This document shows, piece after piece, positions 47,603 to 60,698 of a stretch of 64,000 nucleotides of DNA. Made by a program: the position numbers and the translations under genes. Origin of the DNA: Nemopilema nomurai (taxonomy: Eukaryota; Cnidaria; Scyphozoa; Rhizostomeae; Rhizostomatidae); assembly GCA_003864495.1 (NCBI GenBank), contig ML133472.1, positions 682,001-746,000 on the forward strand, written 5' to 3'. The notes below the pieces were generated by a model that worked only from the letters and a program-made list of their open reading frames with translations, searched no databases and had not been told where the DNA came from. Every line of letters starts with the position of its first letter. The first letter of the stretch is position 1.

Positions 47603-47864
47603 CTGGAATATTCCGTGCACGTTAGCCACTAACATCAGCCTTTTCTTCATCTTTGCCGCTCCAGGGAAGCCTTTCCATCGCAATACCATCGAAGACATCT
47701 CCCCAGTTTGTTGTCAAGCTTAGAACTTGCAGCGCTATAAATAGGCCAAAACTTCTCCGGGGACATAGGAACTCCGTGTTGCTTTTTTGCGTGGAAGCGT
47801 GATTAAGTAATACAAATGAGAAAGAAAATCGGCCCAAAGGTACTTAGCGCACGCAGAACGAAGG

Positions 47865-47909
47865 AACGTGGGAACGTGGCAACGTGGCAACGTGGCAACG
47901 TGGCAACGT
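47865..47909. repeat. 9-bp tandem repeat (aacgtggca)
   Basis: Five consecutive 9-bp units of the type aacgtggca or aacgtggga occur. It lies inside the inverted-repeat-bounded region. Confidence 0.9.
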
Positions 47910-49259
47910 ATATTCAGATTCATTTTGGAATGTATAGGAAAAGCGAGCGAACGGAGGCCCGCAGTTCCCAAAACGGCTCGTAAGCAGCATATGCTTATGT
48001 TGATGAGATGTTCACAACAAAAAGGCACAAAGTAACAAAGGCACAGTTCCCTTGGTCCAGAGGACCTTTCTTGGTACCGTTGTTCCTTTTAAAAGGACCT
48101 ATGGAACATTAGCCTAATGCCAGCAATTTCTTACGTGTCCATTTTGGGCACCCTTAAGGGCATCACTACCGGGGAGAAACATCATATGGTTGCATTGGCA
48201 TGGGGGACACCCGAGAATAACAAAGTGAGGCACAAAACATTCAGCACTTTTGAACAAACGAAAACACAACGTTTCAATGAATTGTCTCCAAATTTGGTAA
48301 ATACTGATGATGATGGAAACGCCGAACAGTGGTTGCGTGTTTGTCACCTTGCCATCTTGAAATTGATGTGCCTACAAGGAAAATCATGCTCTGTCGTGGG
48401 TTAGAATTCGGAAAATCCAGGAATTTGCAATAAATATTTTGACATATTCAGATATTCTTATGTTTATTTAGCTTTAAGTTTTTTCCTATAACACATAGCA
48501 ATTAGATAAAACATAGAACATTTCCGACAAAACCAGAGGTTTTCCGACAAAATAGCAGTCTAGCTCTACAGGGCTTTTATTACCCCCCTCTGACCCCCTC
48601 TATCTAAGCCACTGCCACCAGAACAGTTTACCCAGCATAGCTATTTTAGCAACTAAAATAGCCATCATTTTCCAAAATTCCTGGGGGAGCATTCCCGATA
48701 CCCCCTATAAGCGCCTGCCTTCCCGGGGCCCATAAATTCCCTCTGCCCGTTGGCAAAATCACAGAGCCTCCGAAACAGACGAAATCATGATTGACGGCCT
48801 CGTGATAGTGCACTTGCTAGCCCACAGGAGCTTCAGAAATAAACGCCCCCACGTGTTAGGGTTGGGTGATGATTTACAAACATTTCCGCTTGGTTCTCGT
48901 TTTAGTAACGTCGTTATTTCCAGTAAGGATACAGTTACGTTGACAATGGGGACCACTTATGGGGACTCGCAACCCTGAAACGAGGGCTTGAATGAGAACG
49001 AGGCTGCTGTTGCTGTGTTTGGAAATGGAGATGTGAGAGGAGGTAATCTGCGAGCAGGTGAAGTGCTCTTCAAATAGCTCAGGTATAGAAGAACTGATAT
49101 CTGCGCCCAGTGTAAATATTAATAGCAATGCGACATAAATTGGTCAGTTTTCGAATGACCTCTGAATAGTGCAGATCTACTTTCTTAACTTTGCTTGACC
49201 ATCTCGAAATGATTTTCTCTTTAGACTTGCTTAGCAAAAGGGCCAGAGAGAAAAGCAAA

Positions 49260-52200
49260 ATGCAGAACGCACCAGTTAAGAAAGAAAGTGAAAAAACAGC
49301 AGCACCATCTGCAGACCTCTGGGAAGACAGAGATGTTCGTTTTGATATCACCTTAAAGTAAGGAATACTTTTTTGCGCTTCTTAAATGTTTTGCTGCAAC
49401 TAAATTCTTTTGTTTTGGGCTCAATATGGTATGTATGTAGCTAATGAGAATTGTCGCCCACTGTGTATCAAGTATCTAACGCAATCTCCTGAATGGTTGT
49501 CGAGTTTTATACTATCAGCCATTTATTCCGAAACTATTCTGAAAAAATATTATTGTTAACGTTATAATTCATATTATAGGCTTCCGTAGTAACGCGCAAC
49601 TTGGCAATTATTTTTTCCGCGCATTGTTGATAGTTTTTGTTCTCTATTATCCGCCTTTTACACTTGATGCTGAATAGTTTCTCTAAGGATTGGAAGAACC
49701 TATTCTTTAACAGAAGATCCAATATAAATCATAAAGATTCTGTTTAACTTCTTATGTACCAAAATGATTTTGTGCCTTATTGTAAGTCCTGTTTATTTTG
49801 AAAAGATTTAGTAATAAGTATTTGAACTAAGTATGATCAAGCTTCAATTTTGTAAGAAAAATGATTAGATGTATTTTGATCATCTTAGATAAGGGAAAAA
49901 TATTGATGATTTGTAATCAAATCATAATCAGTGATGAACATGGATTTGGCAGCATAAGCATTTGTCAATAACCTATAAGACCTCAGAGAAGGAAACTTTT
50001 GTTAGGAAAAGAAATTGAGCTAGGTAGATTGTTAAAGCAATATATCAAGCGCAAAAGCTTTAACTTGCTACATCAAAAAGGTTTTTGCTTACATCTCTTC
50101 TACATTTTCCTTTAGTTTTGTGTAATAGTTTACCTTCTAAACTTCTTTATTTATTTGAAGTTATGGTAATAGCCAAGAGCTTTGTGTGAATCTATGTGTG
50201 CCTTAACGAATGCCTTTATACAAAATTTTGCTATTATATGCTGCTTTTAGTTGCTAATAAAAACAAAATATTATTTCATTTTATTACGAAGCCCCCTTTC
50301 CAATTAAACAGTGAATGTAAAGTAGCTTAAGCTTGCTGTTATGCTGCTGTTTCATTCTCTTCTCTTTTTTTTGTAACAGCCAAATGAAGAACAGGCCTGG
50401 TGAAGTAAGTGCAAAATCCTTTCACTGTGTTTGGCATAAGTCAGGTCTGGATGGTTGTGATTTAAGCATGCTTTTGTAAAACTCCTTTAGCATGACAATT
50501 TGTAATTTACAAGGCAGCTAGGATATTGTAAGAAGCAATTGTCTATAATGCTATTAAAGTATATAGCACTCCTGCAGGTCAGTTTATTTGAAGTCATGTA
50601 CCGCATTTAAAAAGTGTAATATTTAGTTTTGGTATGAAACTATATCTGCATCTTTGATGCTTCTTATCATTTTGCAAATATTCTAGGTTGTGATTGATAG
50701 GCTCGATTCTGTAGAAGACACTAAAGGAAATAATGGTGACAGAGGTAAAAGATTTTCCCTGAAAACTAATTGCATGCAGTTTACATGATTCATTTTATTT
50801 TGTGTATCCTACATGATATATTCTGTCTGTAGAGATAAAGGATACTCCTATTTAAGCTATTGCTAGAAGCAGTTTATTTATCTAATCTTGGATCCAAGTA
50901 TTTTTTATTCCTGTCATAATTATGTATTATTATATAATTAAGCAAAATCTTTTTACTGATGCCAAAGCTGAACTTATTTCCATTAATTTGCTCTTCTGTT
51001 ACTCTTGATTTCTCACTTTCAGGAAAAATGATTGTTACAAATCTAAGGATAATTTGGCACTCTATGGCAATGCCAAGAGTTAATCTTTGTAAGTTTATAC
51101 TTGCAGTCTTTTCAATGTCATTTATTTGTTAAATAGGTTATACAGCCACATTTTTTAGAAACAAACCTACGTGACCAACCTACTTAAACCCTTTCTAGCA
51201 TACATGATTTTTCTTGACGCGAAAATATATTTACATTGCTTTTCAAGGAAGCTAAATTTTTGGAATCACAAATTATAAATTCAACTGTTTCTCTATGTTG
51301 AAACCAGGTTAGAACAGATAGTGGACAGATAATTCATAAAAAAATCAATGCTTTATGTGTTTTGATGTTGTTATGAGACATCACTCTAGTAAAAGGACAG
51401 GGAAAATGCTACTTCAGAGGTAACTTTTGAGGTCAACATTTCTTTTTGTTTATATTCCAGCCATTGGTTATAACTGCGTATTGAACGCCAGTGTCAAAAC
51501 AGCTGTTTCCGTACGTATAGCCAGGTCTTCTTTTTAAATGAATTTTTTGGTGTTTTGAGCATCCGTTGATTGCCAAATTGCTGTTTTTACAGCGTTTGGG
51601 CAACTATTTACGTTGGTAATCTTCGAAAACCGGAAATACTGATTTCTTTGGTTTTTAATATCTTGAGTAGAAAAGCCAAGACTAGCATTGTTATTTCAGG
51701 AATTGAGAGCTCCGGGTAGGGAGGTGGGCGTTTTTCATGTGAAGGCGGGTTTATTTTGCGACTGATTGAAGTTTGAGGACACTGCATGGGCGGTCTGAAC
51801 ACTTGTATACAATGCCTGTAACATGGTTTCTGGGAATGCCCAGTTTTTCGCCGAATATTTATCTTTTGTTGTTGATGAAATCGTCAAAGATAAAGTAGGA
51901 AGCTGAAGATTCGAATCAGCCAGAGGAAAAAAAGCTTTAGAATCAGGTTTTGTTCTGAAGGAAGGAAGGGAATGGATGAATTCTAGCGGAAGAATTTTTG
52001 TTGGTTTTCTATCATTTGGTTTTCCGCGCTATGGCTGAGTCAGTTGATTGCAGCATCAGAAGATTTTATGTATTCAGCGGATGGTTATGTTCGTGGTTAA
52101 AGTAGAAAAGAATTTTTTGTGAGATTTCGCGCTTTCAATTATTGCACATGTCCGTGAATTTTGTATAGAATTTGTCTAGTAATAATGGTGTTGACAATAA

Positions 52201-55200
52201 TTTTAGTAATTTGTTTAAGTTGGCGATTGTTTTAGCAGAAAATACTAATTAAAGCCAACTATATGCAAAAAAGTCTATTTACATAATTGCTTAAATTTAT
52301 GAATAATACAAATGTTAACTAGATAAACCAAGGTTTGCTATAATGTTTTGCAAATCTCACAGCTGCATTTGCCTGCAGTCTAGCTTTTGATGCGATCGTT
52401 CAAGATTTCTAGGATGCGAAATTCTTTGATTTCACAGGGTAATGCCTGACAAAGTCTATTTCTAACATGTCGTATGTCATAGTGCTTGCAAATCTTCGCA
52501 AATTAAGTTAACAATGTAAGAAGAAGCAGTAGCCTTTCAAGACACGGCGTGGCTAACTCTTTGTATTGTACGGTGAAGATGAAGAAGCCGTCTATTTGTT
52601 CCCCCTCTTTAGTCTATCCCTGCTTATTATCTGTCACACTGGCCACGAAAATTCCATCGAGACACTGTTCTATACATACATCGATCTTGATGGGTTTGCA
52701 TTTGGTTTGCAATGCATTTGGTCATTCAGCAATCTACACTGAAGCAAACATCTTCAGCAAGAACAAAAGAAAAGCTCATTCTTTCATCCCCAGTTTAGCT
52801 TCGATCTTGGTTTCTGGAACACTGTTCCGTTGGTACAGGAAAACAGTGCCATTCCTGATCGAGGCTGTAACCCTCTGACGTTGATGTTACTTGAAGAAAC
52901 AAAGATCATAAAGTTCCTCATTTTTATTTGGCTGTTCTTTGAATTATGTCCAAATATGTTGAATTATGTGCTCTCTTTTTTTATTTCAGAAACTTAGAGG
53001 CCAAACTGAGGCTTTGTACATGCTGACCCGCTGCAATAACACGAGATTCGAGTTTATTTTCACTAGTTTGGTAACTTACAACACATTTTACTCAAACGCT
53101 TTGTTAAATTTTAAAGGCTTGATATTTGTAGATGCTGTTAGGTCATTTCGGTCTTTAAGTATGTAGTGTACATAGTAAGACTCGGATATAACAAGAGATC
53201 AGAATTTATTCTTGTTGTTGTTGTCTGTGATGGCGAATGACTGTAAGCATTTTGATTGAGCAGCATTTCGAAGCTTAGTGATGCAACGGGTTTTGTGTCA
53301 TGGTAAGCTTTGCAGCTCAAAACTGAACTTCACCTGCCAATCATCACAGTCTTTAATGGAAATTTGTATAATGCCTTGGCTGTACAATAGTGTAGTTGAA
53401 TTATCAGGATTAACCATTTGTTGATATAAGACTTTCACCCTGCACCTTTTTTCTACGATTTTGAATGTGAAAGTGACGTCAATTTGCATTAGTGACACTT
53501 GAGGTAACTCATAATCCAAAGATAATCTTCTTTGGTTACGGATAGCTTGAGTTTGACATCTTCCCTATTCAGCTGTGCACACTCATTTGTTTGTTTACAT
53601 GCAATTTCCATCACATATCATCGCACCTGTACTTTGCAATCTAGATAGCAAACATTGCAGTAATTCCGTTTGTCCACTCTTGGTTCCCTCATTTTAGGTC
53701 CCTGGGAGCCTTCGGCTCTTCTCAACAGTTCTAGCAGTGTTCCGGTATATGCCAAGTTATTCCTGTAGATATTTTCATTTTTATATTTTCTTGAAACGTC
53801 ATGGCGTTAATTTGTACCCAATAACAAAATGCCAAGGATCATTAGTATTTCGTTTTATTCTTTAATTACTGAAACTAGAGTTTCGAATTATACCTTTTTA
53901 GACAGATGACTTGACAAATGTGATGTAATCTATAAGTTTGACTGACTGTATAACTGTCAGCAGAAATAAGTCTTTGAAGTGTAGTCAACTTGGGTAAGCA
54001 AAATGATGGATCGCCATTTTGATGACCTTCGGTAGGGCTTACGAGACTACAAAGATGTACAGGGAGCTGAAGCTACGAGGTGCTTTGATCTACAATAAAC
54101 AGTTGCGATTGTTGCCACTGGAGCAGGTCTACGATAAAGTAAGCACTCTAACCAAATGCCTGGTCGTGATTGGTAACACTGATAGGTACCAATTGGTATC
54201 CTCTGTAACGTAATTGGTAACACTAAATTCAGGCTGTTTTTAGGATGACTTTTGTTTCCCTTGACGTTGCTCCTAATCTTTAATTCAATGGCCTCTATGA
54301 AACGACCCCTAATATGCCAACCCAGTGGCAACCGTTTAGGTAATCTGTCTGATAGTTAATGAGACGACCAACTTTGCTACTGTAGGCAACTCTGTGCTTT
54401 TGCCTCGGACAATAATTTCTGCCAGTTCATAGTTAGATGCGTTTGAAATGTTAATTTATTTTGTGATTTTTCAGAGCTTATCTTCTTTTGCAACAGAATT
54501 TTCACATGATCATTTGGATTCTTTTACAGGTTAATGGTGTTTGGAATTTGTCAAGCGACCAGGTATGGTGACAATAATGTTCTGCGCATGATGTCAGTAC
54601 AATGCTTGTGAGCAGAGGTCGAGAATGTTAGGCCACTGACTTAGCACTGTGAGGCTATATGAGGCTGCTCAGTGAGTCAATTGCCTTACATTGAAGACTG
54701 CGAATTAAACGAACTTGAGTGGCACTTGCTTGGCCACAAGACAAATGTTAGCTTCTTGTATCAATCTGTAGAGGTCACCGTTGCAAAATTTGCAAATTCT
54801 TGGTTAAGAAAGAATAAATTCTCTAAAAGCGGTTTTTTCTCTCTATTTCGTGCGTCAGTTTTGTTGAGAATAGAATTTTGCTAAATTTAGAAATTAGAAA
54901 TTTTATTGATCAGTACTCATAATCCTGGATTAACTTTGTCGTTTAGAAAAATCTGAAACTTTTGTTGAGTTTTTGCTTTGTTACAAATTTTGTCAGTTGA
55001 CATCATTTGATAGAGTTTTAGTCAGTGCATATCATCATAGTAGCTTCGATCAACTGATTTGCATGACCTATGTTTGGGACTGTTAGGGTAATTTGGGAAC
55101 TTTCTACATCACAAATGTCCGACTGGTGTGGCATGCCAATATGAATGACAGTTTCAACGTCAGTATTCCCTACCTTCAAATGGTAAGTATTTTTAAAGCA

Positions 55201-58200
55201 AAATTAGTGACAGTCGAATCGTTCTATAGTTAATTCTCTCACTGAAATGGCAGCAAGTAAGGACCCTGTTCTAGCCAGAGAGCTTGTTTTTTTCTTCTTA
55301 CCTGTAAAATTAAGAATGAAAAGATTGATCTTTTCATGCCTGCGTGTAATCCATCATTTTGAGACAATGGGAAGGCCCCTTGCTTACCCCTGGTCCAGGT
55401 AAATCAGACCCTTTAAGAACAGAATGGCAATAGATTAACCGGCTTGTTATATTTTACCCCAAACAGATACTCCGAACTTCCGAATTTCGACAAGGGTAGT
55501 TATTTTGGAGTCAAGCTACTGTACCTGCCTTTATTATGGAATAAAAGTATGACCCTAAACTTGTTGACTCATATAGTTATTGTGAGTGAAGGTTTGCAAA
55601 TGTACAGCAGATATATAGAGTTCTACCCCATTTGCCAAATCTTGGGCACATCCTCAAAAGCGATGGAAGGCGAGTATTCAATAGCCTGTTGGGTGGTATG
55701 TGTTTAAGGTTCTACTACAAAAACAGTAAAGACAAGGCCCCTTCTCCTGTGTGCATGTGGGCCTGTCTTTTAAAAAGAACCTCACCCTAACACATGAAAG
55801 GACTCCGTTTACATAATGTTATTGAGGTGCAATAAAGTTTTGGCTCTCTTTTTTATCTTAAAACAAACAAAGTAATATTGAAACAATGCTGATGATTTTA
55901 CATAGTCGTCTTACCCATTTGTGTCGTGTAACATGGACGTTAAAATGAATGAAAAGTAATTTCATATCATAACAGATTCTCGGCCTTAATAAATATTTGT
56001 CTTCGTGATTCCAGAAGCGCAGGTGCCATTATTTTGCAATTTGCCATGAATGCATTAGTTTAGGTCTTTCGCCCGAAGTCTGTCTGCAGCTGGTTACTTA
56101 ATTTCCTCCCTTGTTTTGTACTCCCCTTAAAAGAGAGGAGAGGAAGGTGCTTTTAGGGCGGATTGTTCTCCTAGTTTCAGGTGTTGTTGATTTTTTCACT
56201 CATCACACACGTGGGCTTAAAAACTTGCAATTAGTGAAAAAAGCAGCTGGGATACTTGATTCTTATTGATGATGCACGTTTTCGATGTGTTTTGCAGGCA
56301 TATTCATAATGTTCCCTGCCATTCGTTATCAACTCAGATCATCTCTGTATTGATTTTAGAACGCACCACAGTGTCAGCTTTCATACGTAATTGTCTATGA
56401 TATGATATATATTTGCATGGGAAATGTTCTCTTCGATTAGGCATCACTGACATAGATGAAAGATCCTTCTCTGAATTATAGCTTTCACCAATTGAGCAGG
56501 CCTCTCGCCTGTTTTTCGCTTTAGTTTTCATTTCCAGCCTTTAATGTCTCCGTACCTGACCATTTTTGCAGAAATCAGTCAAAGTACGAGACTCGAAATT
56601 CGGCCTCGCATTGGTGCTAGAGACGACGCAGCAGGTGAGTCGATTATTGAGGCAATCAATCATTTGACTGAGTAAATTCTACCTCCTTGCAAACTCTCTG
56701 AGTGAATTTCCTCTATTTTCGTTTTTGTTCTGAGTGATTCTTTTATTTGCTATATCATGTTAACTTTTTGAAGAGTTCTTTCGTATAGCACGTTTATTGA
56801 TATCTAGTTCAAAGCTAACGAATAATAGAAAATAATGAATTGTAAATGAATTAAAAAAACGCCGTTGCTGAATTGCATGTGAAAAATTAGAATAGTTAAT
56901 TCGATGCGATACACGCATGACCTTTTTAGCTTTTAGCTGTATTTCAGGAACTTCATAACTAGATCATTTACGAGTTCACCTCCCTTTTCATCTATCATAT
57001 TCTTACTAACATTTCTTGTTTGTTTGATGTTTACCCACAGAGTGGCGGGTACGTCCTTGGCTTCCGAGTCGATCCTATGGAGAAGCTACAGGATACAGTC
57101 AAGGAAATTCAAAATTTGTATCGGGTAAGCGATGCAATATTTACTCTGGTAGTCTCGCATGTGACGCAGTTACAGTAATGCATTGCTTGAGAAATTCATG
57201 ACCATCTCGTAAATCAAACTGTTTGATAGTTTTTTCCATACCAATCGCTTTTCCTACTTATAAGAATTGACACAAGGCCATATCAAGAGATTCTGTAGAA
57301 AATGAAGATCGAAAAATCTTTTGGTTTATGAAGGACTGCATGCACTTGGCTCATCAAATCAGTCGCTAACACGACCCTTGATTTGATCTTCTTGTCGTTC
57401 ATCTGAAACCTTTTTCCTTTGCATTTTGGCAATGCTCTAGTAGTTTCTTTTGTGTCATTGAGTTGTTTAATTTGCTTAGGTATATAGTGCCTGTCCAATC
57501 TTCGGCATTGAGTTTGAAACAGACGACAAGGTCAGTGTCGAACTTCATTTCTTTGGAAATACTGGGAAAGAAAATCGAAAATCTACATCACATTGTAAAT
57601 CGAGGTTTGAAATGACGGTGATTGGTCAATTATAACCAATCATGTGCTCTTCTTACCACCCTCTAGTGTTTTCGATCCGCATCTGGCTATTTATTCGGTC
57701 AGTTTTTGGTTATTTTCCGACGTTTGCATACTCTGAGGAGGGTCTTTAAGTATGCAGAAACTGGCTTCACCAATTCAAGCTATTGTGAAATTTTGTACCA
57801 CAGAGCATTTATTCAAACCGTATCGTATTTTTTAGCTGTAAGCCGTAAATTTGCTCCTAATTTTGAGCTATTTTAATATATGTCTGCACTAAATAGTTTC
57901 AACAGTAATAACTATGTTTTTCACAATTTATATATAGCTAGATATACAAATCTCTTTAAATAAGGAATTTGTACTGGGCTGGGTACATGTTTTTTTGCAT
58001 AAAACGTATGTGGTGGTTATCCAAAGGTTATTTGCAGATGCGGAAAATATACTACGTGGCTTGAATCATTATACTAGTTAGTTTTCTTATTATTTAATTA
58101 AGGGCAAACCATTGCGTATCCGTATAAATGAATCACTCGATTTTCCAAAGTTTCCGAGAGAGCTTACGTTAGTTAGTGAGTGCAGAAAAATGAGAAAAAC

Positions 58201-59919
58201 TTAATGTTTGGTTAAGATCTTTCACGACGTTAATTGCAGTTTATAGATACCAAAATTCGTTCTGCTTTTAATGACAAATAGATGGCGCTTAAAAATTTAA
58301 TTTCGCTTGGAACGGATTCAGTTTCTTATTAAAAGCTGATTGCGCGCTCTGTTGCAGCTTATAGGTAGTGCCGAAATTAAATCCTTGATTCCTCTACTTA
58401 ATATCCTTAATCTATTAACAGCCTCAAACCTTGGACGATATCACGGTTGATCCTGTTGAAGACGACGTGGAAATCGTGGATGAAGGAAGCACATCAGACG
58501 CATTTGCGGTATTGCATCTTGCTTTATTACGCAACCCGCCAGGCCAACAGGCCATCTTTATGTCGGTTGTCAGACTCCTTATTGGAAACTGTCGCATTCA
58601 TTGTCAGACGCTGAAATACAAGCTCAGAAACTCTTTAACTGTGAAAATCGTTGAGGTATTCTTTCTGTTGGTATAAGGCTATGTTTCCATTCATATGAAA
58701 ACGGTATGGAATCTCTCGGTTTTGGGTTTTTAATTTTCATTAACACGCATCCAAACGGAGATATTTGAAAATGATGATTGAAATTGATTGATTCGAAAAC
58801 GGAGTGATTTGAAGACGGATCGTTTCAATGGAAACACCATCGGAAATGGAGTGATTCGAAAATGCAGATGTTTGAAATTGGAGTAATGGAAACAAGTCCA
58901 AGTGCAGAAAACAAAAAATTTCTTTTCTAATTCTGAAAAGAAGATGATATTTCTAATCATTCACATCTCGTAAATTAATGAAGTATTAGACAAATTTTCA
59001 TCGCTGCAGCAGATCGTGCGCAAGGCCGATTTCTTGTTTAATTAAAAACGTCATTTGATTTTAAAGAGAGTTGAAGATAGCTGCAGGGCTATAGATCTTA
59101 TTTGTCCAAGCCCACTACAGCTGTGTATAAATCTCGCTGTCTTTTCATTTCACATTTGTTTAATGTCAAGCGGGCTGCTTTTATTAGAAAACAGAATCAG
59201 TAACAACACGCTGAGATCAAGAAGAGCCTGTTTGTCTTACCACAGTTTTGAAAAAATTTAGTAATTATTAGGCGAAATATGAATCCTAAACGCTTTAGTT
59301 CTACTATGAAAAAACCTCCATCTGTAGAGATTAATTATAGTCACATATTTAATTTCCCTATTTCATTTTTCTTTCAAGGCATACTTTGCAGATGCAAATA
59401 AGGTGAGTCTTTGATCTTCTCAATATTGGCCACCGCGTTCTTTTTTACAAAAACAGAAATACCTGCTTAAAGCACTTAGGAGGCTATTATGTAGACGTCT
59501 TTGACAAAATATTGTCATTCATTGCTATTATTGGGTTGCAGCTATCATGAGTAAGGGATGGACACAATCAACTGTAAAAATCGTATTTTAGTAGGGCGTT
59601 CTCCAATTATGCCTCTTTGAAAAAAACATTCATACTAAAGCAATGTGATATGACCGTCATCTTGAAAGCCGTTGGAGTTGATTTATAATAGAGAACAATC
59701 TATATGGCTTCTCCTCGTTAAGGTCTTTTAATCTCGAATATTCATTTTGTATCCCTTCTTGGGACTTCCAACTCAATCAGAAAATACCTCTACTTTGCGT
59801 ATGTTTTGTAGGAGAAAGACAGAGAGCCGGTATACTGTCCGCAACTCGGTTTAGCAATCGAGAAGTTAAAAGATGGGATCACGCTCTCAAGCCTCTGGGA
59901 AGTGATGCCGAGTACATGA
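49260..59919 (+). CDS. BBS5: BBS5, BBSome subunit, complete, 357 aa
   Basis: BBS5 is the BBSome subunit with two PH-like domains that bind phosphoinositides at the ciliary base. Exons: 49260-49357, 50380-50404, 50687-50744, 51023-51088, 51461-51510, 52990-53070, 53698-53744, 54036-54138, 54530-54562, 55087-55182, 56572-56634, 57041-57124, 57480-57530, 58422-58508, 59379-59402, 59812-59919; 1074 nt, all phases consistent. Family blocks in order are [151 protein letters not shown] and [11 protein letters not shown]. Human BBS5 is 341 aa; the extra residues are mainly in the N-terminal leader before DLWED. The protein ends LWEVMPST. Its presence implies motile or sensory cilia. Confidence 0.97.
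57619..57743 (+). repeat. Dispersed repeat, copy 2 (BBS5 intron)
   Basis: This is homologous to 28961-29077, with the same succession of attggtca, ccaatcatgtgctc, ctggctatttatt, cagtttttggttattttcc and tttgcatact. It lies in the intron after exon 57480-57530, in the same orientation as copy 1. Confidence 0.7.
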
Positions 59920-60180
59920 GGTCGTCGAATGATAAAAAAACAGTTGTATAGATGTGATGTACATAGGAACATGTCAAAAGGGCCTACTGGTTAATTCCAA
60001 CACCATTTTGTAAATTGCTCTTGAAAATAATGTATTTAAGATCGCATGTAAGTAATTCAATAGAATGTAGAGAGTAACTCGAACATAGCAATTTATGGTT
60101 TCTAAATTATCAGAAAATTGCACAAAGTTTTAGGCCTCTCTCGATGCTAACTTCAATCATTGAAAACCCTGATGTATCTT

Positions 60181-60186
60181 AATAAA
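60181..60186 (+). terminator. Probable BBS5 polyadenylation signal (AATAAA)
   Basis: An AATAAA hexamer lies 262 bp after the BBS5 stop codon in AT-rich sequence, a usual distance for a cleavage signal. It is the first canonical hexamer I notice after the stop. No transcript evidence is available. Confidence 0.5.
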
Positions 60187-60698
60187 AAGTATTATGTGAA
60201 ACAAATTTGGAAGAAAACACATTGCAGTACGACGAGCGGCATGCACTGAAGTCTGATTCGATTGCTTCTACTTTAGAGCTCAAACAAACATGTTGATATT
60301 AGCAGAAAAATGGTACTGTTCAGAGTCGTTAAAAGCCCCAACGTTTCTAGTGTTTATGGATTTAAACCCAACTGCAAGCCTTTCTTTATCTCCGGTTAAT
60401 ACTATGCCTATGAAACAAGATTTTTCAGCAAACTTCATATGCTTCGTGTCCCATTTTAATAGCTTGATTCTAAGCACATTGTGTGCAATTGATCCCATTT
60501 CTAAAAACAGTGCACTGTAAACATTCGCTGAAAAGCAATATAAAATAATGCATCCTCTTAGGCGGAAGTCTCCATGCAGGCAGCGAAAAGTATAGCACGT
60601 CAACATAAAAACGATGCAACCGTCAATACATCTCAAATCTTCATAAATAATACAAATTCAAGTAACAGTACAACCACCTAAACACGAACCTTAAATAC

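Larger units (their letters stand above)
45169..48911. mobile_element. 3.7-kb region bounded by terminal inverted repeats, containing broken genes
   Basis: The left arm (45169-45373) and right arm (about 48782-48911) are inverted copies. They share acgttactaaaacgag, caagcggaaatgtttgt, tcacccaaccctaacacgtg, ctgtgggctagca and gtgcactatcacgagg in matching order. The left arm is about 70 bp longer because a 9-bp aacaagcgg unit has expanded (45233-45266) and a segment holding cacgtggg is duplicated. Inside lie a Rep-like relic (plus), a recombinase-like relic (minus) and short tandem repeats. I cannot identify a target duplication, so the exact ends are provisional. The right end is only about 350 bp from the BBS5 start codon. 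Confidence 0.65.

Noticed and set aside
48117..48404. 95-residue open frame in the inverted-repeat region
   Set aside because: No recognisable motif or partner and isolated in mobile-element debris. I cannot support it as a gene.
52549..52878. 109-residue open frame in a BBS5 intron
   Set aside because: It lies wholly between well-supported BBS5 exons, has no family resemblance, and has no splice-consistent partner.
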